This document shows, piece by piece, positions 1 through 6,573 of a stretch of 7,280 nt of DNA (positions are counted from its first letter, which is position 1; each line of letters opens with the position of its first letter). Source of the stretch: an uncultured Clostridium sp. (GTDB lineage Bacteria > Bacillota > Clostridia > TANB77 > CAG-508); the NCBI GenBank assembly GCA_900555085.1, contig USJU01000065.1:1-7280 (forward strand), written 5' to 3'. A model generated the notes under the pieces. That model made no database searches and was not told the DNA's origin. It worked only from the letters and a program-made list of their open reading frames with translations. The translations under genes were made by a program, and so were the position numbers.

Positions 1-93
1 TATATAATAACGTCCTTTAGGTACATCTTGTCCTTTATAAATTGTTTCTCCTGTTAATTCTTTGTTTTCATCATATAAATCTCTTAATTCCAT
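1..93 (-). CDS. Probable NUDIX hydrolase, N-terminal 31 codons only
   Basis: This is the start of a gene that continues past the left edge. The visible protein begins MELRDLYDENKELTGETIYK and goes on with a KGxxxPKGRYY segment. That opening (a short strand, an acidic turn, then an 'E.I.KG..PKG.YY' stretch) is what I recall from NUDIX hydrolases of the IDI/YfcD-like type. The diagnostic NUDIX box lies outside the window, so the call rests on the N-terminus alone. The start ATG (91-93) has an AAGGAG site 7 nt upstream. It lies 25 bp after the stop of the preceding glycosyltransferase with no hairpin between, so it is probably the next gene of the same operon. NUDIX enzymes cleave nucleoside diphosphates linked to another moiety. 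Whether this one acts on a nucleotide sugar of the pathway or is a housekeeping enzyme cannot be told. Confidence 0.55.
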   Translation of the reverse strand, partial: MELRDLYDENKELTGETIYKGQDVPKGRYYI

Positions 94-118
94 AGCTAAT
101 CTCCTTATAAAATTTTTA

Positions 119-1261
119 TTATTTTATCATATTAATATAAGAGTTTTCAAACATATTTATATCATATTGCTTTTGCCATTTTTCAGATGGTATTTTTCTT
201 TCTATATATATTGGGTTGTTTATAATTTCTAATAGATGATCTTTTAACTCATTTTTATTATTTTTAAAGATAAAATTATAATCGTTTCCAACTGCCAACT
301 CATTAAATGTTGGTATATCATTTAATATTGTATATATTCCTAACGATAATGATTCTAATGCAGAATATCCAAAACTTTCTGACTTACTTGGTAATACACA
401 TATATTTGCAATTTTATATGCTTCGGACATATCATCAAACCTTATTATTTTTATACTTATATTATTTTCATTTGCTTGTTTTTTTAATGAATCAACAAAT
501 TTTTCATATTGTTTATCTAATCCAGTATAAATGATTTCAATTTTGTTTTTTTCTTCATCTTTCATTAAACAACAAGCGTCAAGTAATAATTGTGGTTGTT
601 TTTGATTTGGTTCTAGTCTTTGTGGAACAATTATTTTTATTTTGTTTTTATCTATATCGTATTGTTCACAAATTTCATCTACAGATTTATCTGTTTTTAT
701 TCTTGATTTATCTATTGCGTGTGGAATGAAGCTAATTTCACATTCAGTTAACTTTTTATATTCATTTGCATAAAATTTTGATGGTGCTACAAACTTTGTA
801 TTATCATCATTTTTATATTTTTTCATCATATCAATTGCTTTTTTGAATGAGTTTTCTCCCCAGGCAAGAATATATTCAAATGGATTTGTGTGTATTGTAA
901 ATATCCTTTTTTTATCTTTCCAAGCTTCTAAAAATAATAATGAATTTAATTGTATAAAATCATATTTTTCCATATTAATTTTTCTTTCTAATTTTTCTGC
1001 TAGACTTAAATATGATTTATCTGTTTCAAAATTGCCAAAGGCTTCTTGTACTATATATTCATCTGCTTCCCCTACCATATTGAATAAGTTTATATTTATA
1101 TAGTTCACTCCATCTTCTATATGTGTATTTCCTGAAAACATATAGACATCAACTTCATTTCCATTATCTGCAAAAGATTTTGCTAAATCCATTACAAATC
1201 TTTCTGTACCTCCAACAGCTTTTTTAGAGATCGCCCAAGTATTGACTATTGCTATTTTCAT
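119..1261 (-). CDS. GT-B fold glycosyltransferase, GT4 family
   Basis: A 380-aa cytosolic or membrane-associated glycosyltransferase expected to move a sugar from a nucleotide-sugar donor to a glycan or lipid acceptor. The N-terminal Rossmann half starts MKIAIVNTW and carries the glycine-rich GGTERF loop (about residues 18-22). The C-terminal half has the IVPQRLEPNQKQP strand-loop (211-223) and the retaining GT4 signature PSKSESFGYSALES (291-304), whose E-x7-E pair (E295, E303) contacts the donor. I chose the ATG at 1261 because the protein then begins directly at the first Rossmann strand and a GGAG site sits 9 nt upstream. A longer reading from 1309 adds 16 lysine-rich residues and lacks a good ribosome site. 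The chosen start lies 38 nt inside the upstream glycosyltransferase gene, implying translational coupling. There is no signal peptide or membrane span. GDP-mannose is a plausible donor because manC is in the same operon, but the donor is an inference. Confidence 0.9.
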   Translation of the reverse strand: MKIAIVNTWAISKKAVGGTERFVMDLAKSFADNGNEVDVYMFSGNTHIEDGVNYININLFNMVGEADEYIVQEAFGNFETDKSYLSLAEKLERKINMEKYDFIQLNSLLFLEAWKDKKRIFTIHTNPFEYILAWGENSFKKAIDMMKKYKNDDNTKFVAPSKFYANEYKKLTECEISFIPHAIDKSRIKTDKSVDEICEQYDIDKNKIKIIVPQRLEPNQKQPQLLLDACCLMKDEEKNKIEIIYTGLDKQYEKFVDSLKKQANENNISIKIIRFDDMSEAYKIANICVLPSKSESFGYSALESLSLGIYTILNDIPTFNELAVGNDYNFIFKNNKNELKDHLLEIINNPIYIERKIPSEKWQKQYDINMFENSYINMIK

Positions 1262-2384
1262 CTTTTTCAACTCCATTTCTTTCTTGTTCTTTCTGTGGTA
1301 ATTGTTCATTGTGTTGTATTGTTTTTACTTTAATTCTATCAGCTAATGTCTTTTCTTTTTTCTTCATATCATAAGAATCTTGAATAATTTTTAAATAGTT
1401 TTCGTTGGAATTTCTAGCAGAGTATTCATAAGCTCTATTGCTTAATTCAGTATATGTATTTTCATCAATCATCATTTTTTTTGCTTTTTCTCCTCCTGGT
1501 ACAACTATTCCGATTCCATATTTTTTTACTTCTTGTGAAAAATCTATAACATCTGATATTATAATCGGTTTTCCTCTAACGATTCCATCTATTAGTGAAT
1601 TAGGCACATCTTTTACTATCCTTTTTTGTGGTACAAATGCGACAAAATCCGAATCATCAAATAATTGAGTTAAAATTTCTGTATTATTGTGTATTTCAAG
1701 TAATTTAACTCTATCAGATACTCCAATTCTTTTAGCAATCACATTAAATGTTTCAGTGTCATTATCTCTTAATGGAATTGTTAATGTATAATTAGGGTTT
1801 TCTTTTAAGAGTTCTAATAAATATTCTAGTCCTCTTTCTCTAATCGCATTTCCCTCTTTATTGTTCCAACTTGCAAATAATATATTTACATTATTAGGAT
1901 CATACTTTTTTTGACTTTTCTTTCTTTCAATTTTAGATGGTGTTGGTGTTACCTCTATTTTTCCCTTTTCTATTCCATAGTCCATTAGTAACTTTTTATG
2001 TTGTGGTAATTCAACAAAAACTTTTTTCAAATTTTTATATTTTTTTAAATGTTTTGCATAATTTTTAGTTGGTCTTCTATACATTGATATATATAATGGG
2101 TTGCCTGTTTTATTAAATAAGATTCTCTTCCATAGACAAGGTTCTTCTTCAAAAACGTGAATTTTTTCATTTTTAGCTTTATATGTTTCCTTTACAGCTT
2201 GGAAGATATATTTTAAGGGCGAATATACATAAATATCATCTTTTATATCTTCTTGTTGCATTGCCTGTTGCCCCATAAATCTTGTTGCAGAAACAATCTT
2301 TCCTTTATTTGCTTTTGCAATCAATTCCATTTGATTTGATACTGCTTCTTTATACCTTACAAAAAAATCATTTATTACTAGCAT
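1224..2384 (-). CDS. Divergent GT-B (GT4-like) glycosyltransferase
   Basis: A 386-aa protein read as a second glycosyltransferase of the operon. The fold is clearest in the C-terminal half: a strand-loop NVNILFASWNNKEGN (165-179), then ERGLEYLLELLKENPNYTLTI (183-203, the helix and strand that open the donor domain), LFDDSDFVAFVPQKR (241-255) and PNSLIDGIVRGKPIIISD (261-278). The last segment occupies the place of the GT4 'E-x7-E' region, but its acidic pair is changed: K258 stands where the first glutamate is expected, and D266 where the second is. The N-terminal half is poorly conserved and lacks an obvious GG loop. Residues 340-386 form a highly charged, probably unstructured tail whose last 12 codons are shared with the start of the next gene. 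The start ATG overlaps the end of the dehydrogenase gene by 7 nt, with GGAG 10 nt upstream. Donor and acceptor are unknown. It could be a catalytically altered or partner subunit for the following GT4. Confidence 0.78.
   Translation of the reverse strand: MLVINDFFVRYKEAVSNQMELIAKANKGKIVSATRFMGQQAMQQEDIKDDIYVYSPLKYIFQAVKETYKAKNEKIHVFEEEPCLWKRILFNKTGNPLYISMYRRPTKNYAKHLKKYKNLKKVFVELPQHKKLLMDYGIEKGKIEVTPTPSKIERKKSQKKYDPNNVNILFASWNNKEGNAIRERGLEYLLELLKENPNYTLTIPLRDNDTETFNVIAKRIGVSDRVKLLEIHNNTEILTQLFDDSDFVAFVPQKRIVKDVPNSLIDGIVRGKPIIISDVIDFSQEVKKYGIGIVVPGGEKAKKMMIDENTYTELSNRAYEYSARNSNENYLKIIQDSYDMKKKEKTLADRIKVKTIQHNEQLPQKEQERNGVEKDENSNSQYLGDL
1271..1276 (-). promoter_or_regulatory. Ribosome binding site that sets the GT4 start
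   Basis: ATGGAG on the minus strand, 9 nt before the ATG at 1261 and buried in the 3' end of the upstream glycosyltransferase gene. It is the reason to prefer 1261 over the upstream in-frame ATGs at 1309 and 1276. The 1276 ATG is itself part of this site. Confidence 0.6.
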
Positions 2385-3391
2385 AATTCTATTTCTCCAT
2401 CTATTATATTATATAATTTTTTTAAAATCTTATATCTTTCATTTAACTTGTTTTCATATCTATTTACTATACTATATCTATCTTCCCTTGGTTTTAAATC
2501 TATAAGACTTTTTTCTATTATTTCTTTATTCAAGCCATATTTATTAACTTGTCCGAAAACATTTAATTTTTTTATTGCTTTTAATATATCAAGGACATCT
2601 CTATCTTGCATTAATCCCATAACTAATATTCCGATAGAAACTGACATTCCGTGTGGGATATTTATTCTTCTTTCAATTTCTTTTGCAAATATATGCTCTG
2701 AACCGCTTTCTGGTCTTCCTGTACCATATAAATTAGTTATATATCCTGCCATTCCAATAAATTGAAATAATTTTATATTATTTTCTGATATGTCTTTTAA
2801 TTCGTTATTATTTACAAACTCTAAAACTTCTTTAAATAATTTTTCCGCCATATTATATATATTATCATCTATTTTTTCTAATATATCTTTTTCAGCTATT
2901 TTCCAATCATACAAAGCTGTATATATAGAAAAAACATCAGCTAATCCATATATATTTTCATCTTTTGATAAATTCAGTACTTCATTATCTATTATTATTT
3001 TGTCTGGGATTTTAGCATTTAAAGTTATCTTTTTATTTTCTTTTATTAATGCAACCTTATCTGTTGCATAGGAATTTGTTGAAAGCATTGTTGGAATACA
3101 AATAAAATCAATATCAAGTTTATTTGCTATATATTTTCCTATATCAATAGTGCTTCCACCTCCATAGCTCACTACTGAAGATATTGTATTATTTTTTTTA
3201 ATAAACTCATCTATTTTATTAATGTTTTTAGTTAGATCGTGCCAATTTACCATTAAACATTGATTATTTTTTATATTATTCTTTTCAATTGATGTTGGCG
3301 AATAGATAATTAGTTCATTTCGCTTTAAATTTTCTATATACTTTCTGCTACTACCTTCTTCAACTACATCATTAAAATTATCAGACTTCAT
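2378..3391 (-). CDS. Metal-dependent dehydrogenase, glycerol-1-phosphate dehydrogenase (AraM/EgsA, Fe-ADH_2) type
   Basis: A 337-aa NAD(P)-dependent, metal-dependent dehydrogenase. The nucleotide-binding motif GGGSTIDIGKYIA is at residues 77-89, followed by the conserved IPTMLSTNSYATDK loop (99-112). The metal-site elements of the glycerol-1-phosphate dehydrogenase branch follow in order: GLADVFSIYTALYDW (149-163, ligand D152), RPESGSEH (226-233, ligand H233) and PHGMSVSIG (246-254, ligand H247). The RPxSGSEH and (T)A..DW blocks are typical of AraM/EgsA and separate it from classical iron alcohol dehydrogenases. Family members reduce dihydroxyacetone phosphate to sn-glycerol-1-phosphate. Here the loop after PT reads LSTNSYATD rather than the S.DG.AS form I recall from true G1PDHs, so the substrate may be another keto-phosphate. 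The gene sits 10 bp after manC, whose stop codon abuts this gene's AAGGAG site (6 nt from the ATG). It overlaps the next gene by 7 nt. It probably supplies a reduced polyol-phosphate building block, which is an inference. Confidence 0.82.
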   Translation of the reverse strand: MKSDNFNDVVEEGSSRKYIENLKRNELIIYSPTSIEKNNIKNNQCLMVNWHDLTKNINKIDEFIKKNNTISSVVSYGGGSTIDIGKYIANKLDIDFICIPTMLSTNSYATDKVALIKENKKITLNAKIPDKIIIDNEVLNLSKDENIYGLADVFSIYTALYDWKIAEKDILEKIDDNIYNMAEKLFKEVLEFVNNNELKDISENNIKLFQFIGMAGYITNLYGTGRPESGSEHIFAKEIERRINIPHGMSVSIGILVMGLMQDRDVLDILKAIKKLNVFGQVNKYGLNKEIIEKSLIDLKPREDRYSIVNRYENKLNERYKILKKLYNIIDGEIELC

Positions 3392-3401
3392 AACTTTCTC
3401 C

Positions 3402-4484
3402 TTATAAATATTTCTTTAATTCTTTATCACATTTTATTTTCTCGATTAAATTAGGTAGTTCTCCCATTTTATCTTTATTTGCAATAAGTATAACATTATT
3501 ACTATTTATTATATTTAAGTCTTTGGCTCCAAGTACTGCAATTACTGTACTATTATCATCATTATATATACTACAATTTTCTATGTCTTCTGCAATTAAA
3601 TTACCTTTTTTTACATTATTGTTAAAATCCTCTTCTTGAATTTTAAAAAAGTCATTAATACTTCCTATGTCTAACCAGTTAAATTCTCCTTTTACCATTT
3701 TTATCTTATTAGATTTTTCAAGTATTCCTTTATCGATAGAAATTGATTCAACATCTTTATAGATATTTTGTAATACATCTTTTTCGTTTCTTATGCTATT
3801 CGCAATCTGTTCTTTATACTTATATATTTCTGGTAAAAATTCTTTATAATTTTTTAATATACTTGTAATTTTCCATATAAACATTCCACTATTCCAATAA
3901 TATTTTCCGCTTTCGATATATTCTCTCGCTTTTTCATATATAGGTTTTTCTTTAAATTCTTCTACAATATTACATTTTAAATCATCATCATAATTATATT
4001 TTATATATCCAAAACCAGTTGCAGGATATGTTGGTTTTATTCCAATTGTTACTAAGTTTTCTTCTTTATTGGCTAATTCTATACCTTCTTCAATATTATT
4101 TAATAATTTTTCTGTTTCATCTATATAATGATCAGAAGATAAAATTGTTATTGTTCCATTTTCTCTTTGTTCTAATATTCTAATTGATGCAAAAAAAATA
4201 CACATTGCTGTATTTTTTGACATTGGCTCGAAAATAATGTTTTCTCTCGGTATTCTATTATCTATATATCTTTCTGCTAGTTCTTTTTGTTCTATATTGG
4301 TTATTACAAAAATATTATCATACTCAAATATACTTTCTATTCTTTTTATAGTTTCATTTATCATAATATTATTTGAATATAAGTTTAAATATTGTTTTGG
4401 CTTATTAGTTGTACTAATAGGCCATAAACGGCTTCCTTTTCCACCTGCTAATATTAATGCATATCTTTTATTATTCTCTTTCAT
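3402..4484 (-). CDS. manC: Mannose-1-phosphate guanylyltransferase
   Basis: A 360-aa cytosolic sugar nucleotidyltransferase expected to make GDP-mannose from GTP and mannose-1-phosphate. The signature LAGGKGSRLWPIS is at residues 12-24, followed by KPKQYLNL (28-35). EPMSKNTA (86-93) is the guanylyltransferase-type block. SSDH (116-119) holds the metal-binding aspartate, and GIKPTYPATGFGYI (148-161), EEFKEKP (175-181) and YYWNSGMFIWK (195-205) contact the sugar phosphate. NWLDIGS (269-275) is typical of the end of the catalytic domain. A short tail (about 295-345) resembles the left-handed beta-helix linker. The length matches single-domain guanylyltransferases, and the phosphomannose isomerase domain of bifunctional enzymes is absent. 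The ATG at 4484 has AGAGGAG 6 nt upstream and overlaps the preceding gene by 14 nt. No phosphomannomutase is visible, so mannose-1-phosphate must come from elsewhere. Specificity for mannose over another hexose-1-phosphate is inferred from the motifs and is likely. Confidence 0.93.
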   Translation of the reverse strand: MKENNKRYALILAGGKGSRLWPISTTNKPKQYLNLYSNNIMINETIKRIESIFEYDNIFVITNIEQKELAERYIDNRIPRENIIFEPMSKNTAMCIFFASIRILEQRENGTITILSSDHYIDETEKLLNNIEEGIELANKEENLVTIGIKPTYPATGFGYIKYNYDDDLKCNIVEEFKEKPIYEKAREYIESGKYYWNSGMFIWKITSILKNYKEFLPEIYKYKEQIANSIRNEKDVLQNIYKDVESISIDKGILEKSNKIKMVKGEFNWLDIGSINDFFKIQEEDFNNNVKKGNLIAEDIENCSIYNDDNSTVIAVLGAKDLNIINSNNVILIANKDKMGELPNLIEKIKCDKELKKYL

Positions 4485-5055
4485 CTTTATCTCCTCTTAA
4501 ATTTTCCAGAAAACTAACATACGATTTGCCTTGACATTTGGCACTTTCATTTAGTATTGATTTATGACCTTTTCTAATATAATCTCCAATTGTATATTTA
4601 TCATATTTATTTACTGTATTTAATGTTTTTTTTGCTTCCTCGACATTATCTGAAATATGTATTAAATTATCAAAAAAATATCCATCTATTTTACTTGCAT
4701 ATTCTTTTCTAATTCTTTGTTTAACTTTTCTTGCTTCTACACACTGAATTTTCCCATCTTCTGCTTGCTGATATGTTGGATTATCTACATTAAATATAAA
4801 TACAACAACTTTCTTATTATCAGTGTTCATATTTTTAACTTTTTCATCTATATATCCGCCTTCATAGGCTTCTTCATCTCCTTCATAGCAGTCATATACA
4901 AATTGTTCATAATCTTTACCTAAATCAAGTATTTTCACTTGTAAAACATCTTCCATAATGGCTATTTTTAGCATCATTTCTCGTGCATATTTATTTCCCA
5001 TATTCCATAAAATTCCAATGGGATATTCACTATTATTATTTTTTATTACTTGCAT
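4471..5055 (-). CDS. Unrecognised 194-aa protein, first gene of the glycan operon
   Basis: I do not recognise the family. It is a soluble, acidic-to-neutral protein with no signal peptide or membrane span, and the pattern suggests an alpha/beta fold. Strands are likely at YPIGILWNMG (11-20), LQVKILDLG (38-46), KKVVVFIFNVD (81-91) and DGYFFDNLIHISDN (124-137), with helices between. An acidic, tyrosine-rich stretch DYEQFVYDCYEGDEEAYEGG (48-67) and the DNLIHISDN block look the most likely to be conserved or functional. The C-terminal part (150-180) contains TIGDYIRKGHKSI and two cysteines (C59 lies earlier; C106 and C174 follow). It is the promoter-proximal gene, with AAAGGA 7 nt from its ATG, and its last 14 nt overlap manC and contain manC's ribosome site. 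It is therefore firmly tied to the glycan pathway. A role as a transferase, kinase or accessory subunit in the pathway is possible, but nothing in the sequence proves one. Confidence 0.85.
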   Translation of the reverse strand: MQVIKNNNSEYPIGILWNMGNKYAREMMLKIAIMEDVLQVKILDLGKDYEQFVYDCYEGDEEAYEGGYIDEKVKNMNTDNKKVVVFIFNVDNPTYQQAEDGKIQCVEARKVKQRIRKEYASKIDGYFFDNLIHISDNVEEAKKTLNTVNKYDKYTIGDYIRKGHKSILNESAKCQGKSYVSFLENLRGDKDERE

Positions 5056-5082
5056 AATATTTTCCTTTCAAATTTACATAAT

Positions 5083-5111
5083 ATTTTACCATTTGGCCGT
5101 TTTTTTGTCAA
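5083..5111 (-). promoter_or_regulatory. Sigma-A type promoter of the glycan operon
   Basis: On the minus strand, TTGACA (5106-5111) and TAAAAT (5083-5088) are separated by exactly 17 nt. The -35 is a perfect consensus and the -10 differs at one position (TATAAT). The expected transcription start near 5076 leaves a leader of only about 20 nt before the ATG at 5055. That leaves no room for a riboswitch or attenuator. The spacer contains the only G/C-rich patch in the region, CGGCC. The match suggests strong, probably constitutive transcription unless an operator overlaps it. Confidence 0.8.
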
Positions 5112-5196
5112 TTTTTTCAGTCTTTAGCTTTTATAATTTTTTCAAAATTAATCATATATTTCGCAATATAATATTCTAAATGCTTTTAAAGGTAAT

Positions 5197-5228
5197 AAAT
5201 GAGTATATTGTATCCAATATACTCATTT
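5197..5228. terminator. Perfect 14-bp hairpin, probable terminator
   Basis: The arms at 5197-5210 and 5215-5228 (AAATGAGTATATTG and its exact complement) enclose a 4-nt loop, TATC. Reading on the plus strand, the stem runs into a T-rich tail (5226-5236), the textbook order for an intrinsic terminator. Reading on the minus strand, the hairpin comes 55 nt after the htrA stop and is preceded by an A-rich run, but the tail after the stem (ATTACCTTT) is weakly U-rich. By position it should end htrA transcription; by sequence it terminates better in the plus direction. It is likely bidirectional. Confidence 0.7.
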
Positions 5229-5282
5229 TTATTTTTTCTGAATTTATAATTTCAAACTTATAAAAAATCACTAATTATGTTT

Positions 5283-6413
5283 TTATTTTTTTGTTAAAGT
5301 AACTTTTGTTTCTATTGTATTTTTGTTTCGCAATATTGTCAAGTTTATTTCATCTCCTGGATTTTTTGTATATATATATTCTTTTAATTCGTTCATTTTA
5401 TTTATTTCTTTTCCATCTATTTTTGTTATTATATCTCCTTTTTTTATACCTGAATTTTCTGCACTGCTGCTTTTTGTTACTTCTTCTACATATATTCCGT
5501 TTTCAAATTTTATTCCATTATTTAAATATGGTATTACATTTTTGTCGTATGCAAATATTCCTATTGTTGCTTCTTCAAAGCTTCCGTTTTCTATAAATTT
5601 TTGAACCACTGGTTTTATAACATTTATTGGTACGGCAAAGCCTATCCCCTCTGCACTTGTTATTTTTACCGAATTTACTGCTATAACTGTTCCATCTGGT
5701 TTTATTAGTGGTCCTCCACTATTTCCTGGATTTATTGTTGCATCTGTTTGAATTAAATCTGCCATATATATTTCTTGGCTATTTTCTGAGAATTTTACTG
5801 TTCTATCTACTGCACTTATTATTCCACTTGTTACTGTTCTTTGAAATTCGTATCCTACTGGATTTCCTATTGCATATACTGTTTCCCCTATTCTGCTCTC
5901 ATTGCTATCTCCTAATGAAATATAATCCAAGTTTTTCATGTTTATTTTTATTATACTTATATCTAAATTGCTATCTGACCATACTACATTTCCTGTAAAA
6001 GATTTTCCATTTTCTAATGTAACATAGCAATTACTAAGTTTTTCTCCTGAAACATGTTCATTTGTTACAATATAACCATCTTCTGATACTATAAAACCTG
6101 TTCCAATTCCTAAACTCGAACTACTTCCATCTGTAAATATACTTGTTCCCATATTCTTTATTTTTGAAATTCCAACCACTGCTTTATTTGCTTCTTCTAT
6201 TGTATCTGAAATTGTTTTACTATTTTCTTCCGCTTCCGTTACTGTTATGCCTGTTTTTTCTGCTGTATATTTTGAATTTTCTTGCATACTATCTGAAACT
6301 TCTATTTTTGTATACATTCCATATAACCACCAGAAAATTAAGACTAAAAGAATTATTATCATTAATCTCAAAAATATCTTTTTAGTTTTAGCTAATTTTC
6401 TAGTATTTTTCAT
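5283..6413 (-). CDS. htrA: Membrane-anchored HtrA/DegP-type serine protease with PDZ domain
   Basis: A 376-aa envelope quality-control protease of the S1C family. A basic N-terminus is followed by one membrane span (about residues 13-34, LRLMIIILLVLIFWWLYGMY), predicting an anchored protein with the rest outside the cell. A Ser/Thr/Glu-rich linker (38-75) leads to the trypsin-like domain (about 76-275). The catalytic triad is intact: H120 in VTNEHV, D151 in SNLDISI and S232 in GNSGGPL. AIGNPVGYEF (181-190) and GIGFAVPI (256-263) are further family blocks. A single PDZ domain (about 285-373) ends the protein and should bind C-termini of misfolded substrates. The length is normal for Gram-positive HtrA. 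The ATG at 6413 has a perfect AGGAGG (6420-6425) 6 nt upstream. It is monocistronic: the next gene has its own promoter 170 nt beyond, and a hairpin intervenes. I found no convincing promoter for it in the divergent region. Confidence 0.95.
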   Translation of the reverse strand: MKNTRKLAKTKKIFLRLMIIILLVLIFWWLYGMYTKIEVSDSMQENSKYTAEKTGITVTEAEENSKTISDTIEEANKAVVGISKIKNMGTSIFTDGSSSSLGIGTGFIVSEDGYIVTNEHVSGEKLSNCYVTLENGKSFTGNVVWSDSNLDISIIKINMKNLDYISLGDSNESRIGETVYAIGNPVGYEFQRTVTSGIISAVDRTVKFSENSQEIYMADLIQTDATINPGNSGGPLIKPDGTVIAVNSVKITSAEGIGFAVPINVIKPVVQKFIENGSFEEATIGIFAYDKNVIPYLNNGIKFENGIYVEEVTKSSSAENSGIKKGDIITKIDGKEINKMNELKEYIYTKNPGDEINLTILRNKNTIETKVTLTKK

Positions 6414-6449
6414 ATGTAACCTCCTGAATTTCTACTTAAAATATTATTT

Positions 6450-6496
6450 ACATTTTTTACAAAAAAATACCTCTAAATTTTATTTATAAAAAATGT
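6450..6496. repeat. 10-bp perfect inverted repeat in the htrA/NRPS divergent region
   Basis: ACATTTTTTA (6450-6459) and its exact complement TAAAAAATGT (6487-6496) are 27 nt apart. They lie between the htrA ribosome site and the NRPS promoter. The arms are AT-rich, so chance is a real possibility. The position, upstream of both divergent genes, would suit a regulator-binding pair of half-sites. Confidence 0.3.
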
Positions 6497-6505
6497 CGAA
6501 ATTAT

Positions 6506-6534
6506 TTGATTTTTATATACTTTTAATATATAAT
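6506..6534 (+). promoter_or_regulatory. Sigma-A type promoter of the NRPS gene
   Basis: TTGATT (6506-6511) and a perfect TATAAT (6529-6534) are separated by 17 nt, facing the NRPS gene. The -10 ends 39 nt before the ATG at 6574, giving a leader of about 30 nt. AT-rich DNA produces many near matches, but the perfect -10, ideal spacing and correct position together make this a good call. Confidence 0.65.
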
Positions 6535-6573
6535 TTTTTCATAATTATACTTAAAGAAAAAGAAGGAAATTTT

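Noticed and set aside
94..118. Possible terminator between the GT4 gene and the NUDIX gene.
   Set aside because: The gap is 25 bp and contains the NUDIX ribosome site. No inverted repeat is present, so read-through is more likely.
1262..1309. A 16-residue N-terminal extension of the GT4 protein from the ATG at 1309.
   Set aside because: The extension is lysine-rich and precedes the first Rossmann strand. The site with correct GGAG spacing is the ATG at 1261.
307..3071. Plus-strand frames of 75-105 codons lying across the glycosyltransferase and dehydrogenase genes.
   Set aside because: They are hydrophobic shadow frames opposite well-supported minus-strand genes, with no Shine-Dalgarno site or conserved motif.
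5112..5196. Possible regulatory RNA or operator between the glycan-operon promoter and the hairpin.
   Set aside because: Only unstructured A/T-rich sequence is visible, with no convincing stem, riboswitch core or repeated half-sites.
5306..6489. Several plus-strand open frames antisense to htrA, rich in Leu, Phe and Tyr, resembling membrane proteins.
   Set aside because: They are antisense shadows of an AT-rich gene with full protein homology on the minus strand. None has a ribosome site or a recognisable motif.
6414..6528. Candidate minus-strand promoter elements for htrA, such as TCGACA and TATAAA-like runs.
   Set aside because: No -35/-10 pair with 16-18 nt spacing matched well, and isolated matches are expected by chance in DNA this AT-rich.
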